Below are positions 7,020 to 8,430 of a stretch of DNA of 8,430 bases, one piece after another; position 1 is the first letter of the stretch, and each line of letters starts with the position of its first letter. Where the stretch lies: positions 1-8,430 of the forward strand of contig CAMKMR010000065.1 of assembly GCA_946413945.1 (NCBI GenBank), in the 5' to 3' direction. The position numbers and the translations under genes were made by a program. The notes below the pieces were generated by a model. That model was not told the DNA's origin and did not search any database. It saw only the letters and a program-made list of their open reading frames with translations. This stretch comes from an uncultured Lachnospiraceae bacterium (GTDB taxonomy: Bacteria > Bacillota > Clostridia > Lachnospirales > Lachnospiraceae).

Positions 7020-7048
7020 ATTATAATCTGTAGTAATTGAAAAGGCAA
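7020..7048 (-). promoter_or_regulatory. Sigma-A promoter of the binding-lipoprotein gene
   Basis: On the minus strand TTGCCT (7043-7048) and a perfect TATAAT (7020-7025) are separated by 17 bases. Transcription would start near 7013, leaving a leader of about 32 bases, too short for a purine riboswitch. Confidence 0.75.
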
Positions 7049-7065
7049 TATGGATTTTAAATAAA
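7037..7065 (+). promoter_or_regulatory. Weak candidate promoter for trpF
   Basis: TTGAAA (7037-7042) is followed after 17 bases by AATAAA (7060-7065), which lacks the important first and last T of a -10 box. It overlaps the opposing lipoprotein promoter. An alternative -10, TAAAAT at 7074-7079, has only a poor -35 (TGGATT, 7051-7056). The region must hold the trpF promoter, but its exact position is uncertain. Confidence 0.2.
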
Positions 7066-7113
7066 AAATGGCTTAAAATAAGAAAAAATAAATGCATTTT
7101 TATTATTATCCTA

Positions 7114-7119
7114 GAAAGG
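7114..7119 (+). promoter_or_regulatory. Ribosome-binding site that fixes the trpF start
   Basis: GAAAGG is seven bases before ATG 7127 but only one base before ATG 7121, so 7127 is preferred. Confidence 0.65.
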
Positions 7120-7126
7120 TATGAAT

Positions 7127-7738
7127 ATGGAAGTTAAAATCTGCGGAATAAAAACTATTGATGAGGCTGTTTCTATCAGTAAAGAAAAGCCTGACTATAT
7201 AGGTATCGTTCTATTTTTCCCTAAGAGTAAACGTAATATCAGCATAAATGAAGCAAAAGAATTATTTCCTTTTATAGATCCTTCTATAAAAAAAGTAGCC
7301 GTTACTGTATCTCCAGATTTAGATCAGATACGACAGATTGAAGAAGCCGGATTTGATATACTCCAAATTCACGGTGAGTTTGATACTTGTCTGTTTTCCA
7401 AGATAAAACTTCCTGTTATAAAAGCCTTTAATGAAGGGAATCTTGAAAGTCTTGATCTTTATATAGACATTGAATCTGTATATGCTTTCCTTTTTGATGC
7501 TGCATGTCCTGGAAGTGGGAAGACCTTTGACTACAACAGCTTACCCGACCTTTCTTCTTTATCAAAAAAGATCATGCTTTCAGGAGGACTTAATCCTTCT
7601 AATGTATCTCTTGCAATAAAATCTGTCCATCCTGACATTGTTGATGTAAGTTCAGGAGTTGAAAATGCAGATGGAAATGGAAAAGATCTTAAAAAAGTGC
7701 ATGATTTTATAGCTAATGCAAGAGCAACTATAGTATAA
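7127..7738 (+). CDS. trpF: TrpF, phosphoribosylanthranilate isomerase
   Basis: Cytosolic (beta/alpha)8-barrel enzyme that converts N-(5-phosphoribosyl)anthranilate to the carboxyphenylamino-deoxyribulose phosphate intermediate of tryptophan synthesis. The product is 203 residues, normal for TrpF. Motifs in order (counted from ATG 7127): VKICGIK near the N-terminus with the catalytic-type Cys6, DYIGIVLFFPKSKR (23-36), QIHGE (80-84), FDAACPGSGKTFDY (123-136) with Asp124 as the likely general acid, SGGLNPSNV (152-160) and VDVSSGVE (172-179). The last two bind phosphate in the family. ATG 7121, which adds Met-Asn, is too close to the ribosome-binding site. It is the only plus-strand gene and has no other trp genes beside it. 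It shares a promoter region with the lipoprotein and converges with xpt. TrpF identity is secure; why it sits here is unknown. Confidence 0.94.
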   Translation: MEVKICGIKTIDEAVSISKEKPDYIGIVLFFPKSKRNISINEAKELFPFIDPSIKKVAVTVSPDLDQIRQIEEAGFDILQIHGEFDTCLFSKIKLPVIKAFNEGNLESLDLYIDIESVYAFLFDAACPGSGKTFDYNSLPDLSSLSKKIMLSGGLNPSNVSLAIKSVHPDIVDVSSGVENADGNGKDLKKVHDFIANARATIV

Positions 7739-7743
7739 CAATA

Positions 7744-7839
7744 CCCTCCTTTACATATTATATGACCTGACTTCCAAAAGTTATATTATTGGTAAGTTTT
7801 CCTCATATATATGTTTAAAAGGAGGGCATTTTTATTTTT
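7744..7839 (+). terminator. Long interrupted hairpin with T-rich tail, probable trpF terminator
   Basis: Outer arms CCCTCCTTT (7744-7752) and AAAGGAGGG (7818-7826) pair over 9 bp. Next, ACATAT..ATATG (7753-7764) pairs with CATATATATGT (7804-7814), leaving a three-base bulge (7815-7817). An inner ACTTCCAA (7770-7777) pairs with TTGGTAAGT (7789-7797) with one bulge, closing an 11-base loop. TTTTTATTTTT (7829-7839) follows on the plus strand. It begins five bases after the trpF stop. On the minus strand no T run follows, so it is a poorer terminator for xpt. The structure is longer than needed for termination. Confidence 0.6.
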
Positions 7840-7844
7840 CTTTC

Positions 7845-8426
7845 TTACTGTTCTCTAAATATGATCTCGCCTGTTTCGTCATTCATTGACTCAACTATAG
7901 CAAGCGATTCAAGATGGATTCCTTTATCACGAAGTACCTTTCCTCCGGTCTGGAAACCTTTTTCTATTGCGATTCCAACTCCTACAAGAGTTGCTCCTGA
8001 TTCAACAATAAGATCTGAAAGTCCATCAACTGCGCATCCATTTGCAAGGAAATCATCTATTATAAGAACTCTGTCTTCAGGACTAAGATATTTTTTAGAT
8101 ACCATGATGTCATATACTTTTTTCTTTGTGAAAGATGTAACCTTTGATGAATATACATCTCCATCAATATTCAGGCTCTGTGTCTTTTTTGCAAATACAA
8201 CCGGCACATCAAACTCTTCTGCAACTACACAGGCAATTCCAATACCTGATGCTTCAATAGTAAGGATTTTATTAACTCCTGCATCTTTAAACAGTCTCTT
8301 CCACTCTTTTCCCATTTCACGGAAAAGTTTTACATCCATCTGATGATTAAGGAAACTGTCTACCTTTAATATATTACCTGCTTTTACAATGCCGTCTTTT
8401 CTGATTCTGTCCTCTAAAAGTTTCAT
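7845..8426 (-). CDS. xpt: Xpt, xanthine phosphoribosyltransferase
   Basis: Cytosolic purine-salvage enzyme that joins xanthine to PRPP to give XMP, which can go on to GMP. Length is 193 residues, as in Bacillus subtilis Xpt, and the sequence aligns along its length as I recall it. KVDSFLNHQ (21-29) holds Asn27, and IEKGFQ (154-159) holds Lys156; these and Leu20 match the xanthine-contact positions of the B. subtilis enzyme. The PRPP-binding motif VLIIDDFLANGCA (120-132) is intact. The N-terminal MKLLEDRI agrees with the family, so ATG 8426 is accepted, although only four bases upstream are visible and neither ribosome-binding site nor leader can be checked. In relatives a guanine/xanthine riboswitch often precedes xpt; that region is outside the window. 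It converges with trpF. A downstream partner such as a xanthine permease is not present: the next genes are trpF and the importer. Confidence 0.96.
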   Translation of the reverse strand: MKLLEDRIRKDGIVKAGNILKVDSFLNHQMDVKLFREMGKEWKRLFKDAGVNKILTIEASGIGIACVVAEEFDVPVVFAKKTQSLNIDGDVYSSKVTSFTKKKVYDIMVSKKYLSPEDRVLIIDDFLANGCAVDGLSDLIVESGATLVGVGIAIEKGFQTGGKVLRDKGIHLESLAIVESMNDETGEIIFREQ

Positions 8427-8430
8427 CTAT

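Noticed and set aside
6981..7097. 39-residue N-terminal extension of the lipoprotein reading frame, starting at 7097
   Set aside because: It begins upstream of a good -35/-10 pair (7020-7048), has no ribosome-binding site, and would bury the lipoprotein signal peptide that starts at 6980 behind AGGAGGA.
7861..8343. Long plus-strand open frame opposite xpt, with a GGAGGG upstream at 7821-7826
   Set aside because: It is the antisense shadow of a clear xpt gene. The GGAGGG is 34 bases from the ATG and belongs to the trpF hairpin.
1..8430. Mobile element, prophage, toxin-antitoxin or defence system
   Set aside because: No transposase, integrase, terminal repeats, toxin-antitoxin pair or defence-domain protein is seen. 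All eight genes belong to housekeeping or transport families.

Overview
The window reads as a low-GC Firmicutes chromosome, probably a Clostridia / Lachnospiraceae relative. This is inferred from the AT-rich intergenic DNA, strong AGGAGG-type ribosome-binding sites, U-tract terminators, and the style of the PurE, Xpt and binding-lipoprotein sequences. No mobile element, CRISPR array, rRNA or tRNA is visible. Seven of the eight genes lie on the minus strand, so the window is best read from right to left.

Right to left: xpt (xanthine phosphoribosyltransferase, minus) begins 4 bases from the window edge. It converges with trpF (phosphoribosylanthranilate isomerase), the only plus-strand gene. 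An 83-nt interrupted hairpin followed by a T-rich run lies between them. trpF is divergent from a gene for a BMP/PnrA-family binding lipoprotein, which has a good sigma-A-type promoter about 40 bases upstream of its start. A strong terminator follows the lipoprotein gene. Next comes a compact minus-strand operon: a two-domain ABC ATPase, two permeases (coupled by an 8-base overlap and a 6-base gap), a small HD-domain protein of the (p)ppGpp-hydrolase type, and purE, closed by another strong hairpin terminator. At the left edge is the N-terminal 206 codons of an ABC-2-type membrane protein with its own promoter.

The common theme is purine supply. The lipoprotein, ATPase and permeases form a complete NupNOPQ / BmpA-NupABC / RnsBACD-type importer, most likely for nucleosides. 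Xpt salvages xanthine to XMP, and PurE carries out a step of de novo IMP synthesis. The HD protein resembles enzymes that remove the purine-derived alarmone (p)ppGpp, or a related nucleotide. Its position between the importer and purE links uptake, synthesis and possibly alarmone turnover in one transcript. trpF is a tryptophan-pathway gene standing alone in this purine neighbourhood.

Three starts were moved from the longest open frame using ribosome-binding sites and promoter placement: purE (ATG at 1308), the lipoprotein (ATG at 6980) and trpF (ATG at 7127). I see no wholly new system. The points most worth following are the HD protein in the operon, the unusual PurE active-site motifs, the altered second ATPase site and the trpF/xpt hairpin.
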